DNA of 5,623 nt from Clostridiales bacterium (lineage in GTDB: Bacteria; Bacillota; Clostridia; Oscillospirales; CAG-272), in assembly GCA_016280525.1 (NCBI GenBank), contig JAEEGW010000185.1, positions 1 to 5,623 on the forward strand. The letters run 5' to 3'. Of the stretch, positions 5,425 to 5,623 are shown piece after piece. Below the pieces are notes generated by a model. It did not search any database. It saw only the letters and a program-made list of their open reading frames with translations, and was not told the origin of the DNA. The translations under genes and the position numbers were made by a program. The stretch's first letter is position 1. The number at the start of each line of letters is the position of its first letter.

Positions 5425-5460
5425 AACTCTTAACTCGGGAGGGGAGACCCCTCCCCTACA
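5424..5460. repeat. Repeat family B, copy B2
   Basis: It matches B1 (4565-4601) at 36 of 37 positions. The palindrome is GGGAGGGG (5437-5444), loop AGA, CCCCTCCC (5448-5455). Its left edge coincides with the first base of the radical SAM ATG. The leader of that gene is therefore repeat sequence, and the strong purine stretch lies too far upstream to act as the ribosome site. Confidence 0.9.
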
Positions 5461-5476
5461 ATGAATCAAGCGATTA

Positions 5477-5497
5477 TCCTTAATTCTTAATTCTTAA
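5477..5497. repeat. Short heptamer array near repeat B2
   Basis: Two exact TTCTTAA units (5484-5490, 5491-5497) are preceded by one degenerate unit (TCCTTAA, 5477-5483). This is the same 7-nt motif as the five-unit array after B1, at a similar distance from the palindrome (about 17-20 nt), so palindrome plus heptamer array seem to travel together. Confidence 0.75.
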
Positions 5498-5540
5498 TGA
5501 TGGATGTACAATACAAGTGCAACAAAAATTAAATAAAGTA

Positions 5541-5569
5541 TAGACTCATAAAGCTTTCTTTGGTATAAT
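5541..5569 (+). promoter_or_regulatory. Plus-strand sigma-70-type promoter
   Basis: The -10 is a perfect TATAAT (5564-5569) preceded by TGG, giving an extended -10. A TAGACT -35 (5541-5546, four of six consensus bases) is placed with exactly 17 nt between. Transcription would start near 5576, giving a leader of about 34 nt before the ATG at 5610. TTGACA at 5574-5579 lies downstream of the -10 and is not the -35 of this promoter. Confidence 0.75.
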
Positions 5570-5595
5570 GGAGTTGACAAGACAACATTAAACAC

Positions 5596-5602
5596 AAAGG
5601 AG
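5596..5602 (+). promoter_or_regulatory. Ribosome binding site of the right-edge gene
   Basis: AAAGGAG is placed 7 nt before ATG 5610-5612. Together with the promoter at 5541-5569 it supports a real plus-strand start despite only a few visible codons. Confidence 0.8.
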
Positions 5603-5609
5603 CAGCAAA

Positions 5610-5623
5610 ATGAGCCTATATGC
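5610..5623 (+). CDS. Start of an unidentified plus-strand gene (possible transposase)
   Basis: Only the first four complete codons are visible: Met-Ser-Leu-Tyr, then GC of the next. The product cannot be identified. A good promoter, a short leader and a strong ribosome site precede it, and it is divergent from the radical SAM gene. The compact AT-rich leader and a GTGCAACA motif at 5517-5524 recall the left end of IS30-type insertion sequences, so a transposase is one guess, not a call. Confidence 0.65.

Noticed and set aside
4925..5464. Long plus-strand open frame (179 codons) opposite the radical SAM gene
   Set aside because: It is the antisense of a gene with clear radical SAM motifs. Its translation is low-complexity Ser/Phe-rich, and it has no ribosome site.
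5574..5579. TTGACA as a -35 box
   Set aside because: It lies just downstream of a perfect extended -10 (5564-5569), and no TATAAT-like hexamer stands 16-18 nt after it.

Overview
The window looks like a piece of chromosome from an uncultured gut- or rumen-type Firmicute, most likely class Clostridia (Oscillospirales-like). That is inference. It rests on AAAGGAG/GGAGG ribosome sites before several genes, mixed base composition, a clostridial-looking set of proteins, and gaps packed with dispersed palindromic repeats. No rRNA, tRNA or CRISPR array is visible. Seven genes lie on the minus strand; the only plus-strand gene I accept is a start codon and a few residues at the right edge.

Layout. 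1-750: the N-terminal 250 codons of radA (minus, running off the left edge). 768-812: a truncated copy of repeat family A, just upstream of the radA ribosome site. 821-1576: an AT-rich gene for a DUF6994-like protein of unknown role. 1577-1758: a gap with two adjacent hairpins (element C). 1759-2469: a small nitrilase-superfamily carbon-nitrogen hydrolase. 2470-2718: a long, structured copy of repeat A beginning with three tandem small hairpins. 2719-3825: an AT-rich transglutaminase-like protein with a beta-rich N-terminal domain. 3826-3968: a short copy of repeat A. 3969-4289 and 4330-4548: two small genes 40 bp apart, one a charged soluble protein of 106 aa and one a two-helix membrane protein of 72 aa. 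4549-4659: repeat B followed by a heptamer tandem array. 4660-5424: a radical SAM protein whose likely start codon touches a second copy of repeat B. 5461-5609: AT-rich DNA with a good plus-strand promoter leading to a gene that starts at 5610, possibly the left end of an insertion sequence.

The genes do not form an obvious pathway. radA is a housekeeping gene; the others look like accessory single genes separated by repeats. The radical SAM gene and the two small genes could share a transcript, but a 111-bp repeat-containing gap separates the first from the second. The DUF6994-like and transglutaminase genes are clearly more AT-rich than radA and the radical SAM gene, which suggests separate acquisition. 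The most notable content is the intergenic repeats: at least two dispersed families, one showing paired base changes that preserve hairpin stems. I see no convincing complete new defence or biosynthetic system.
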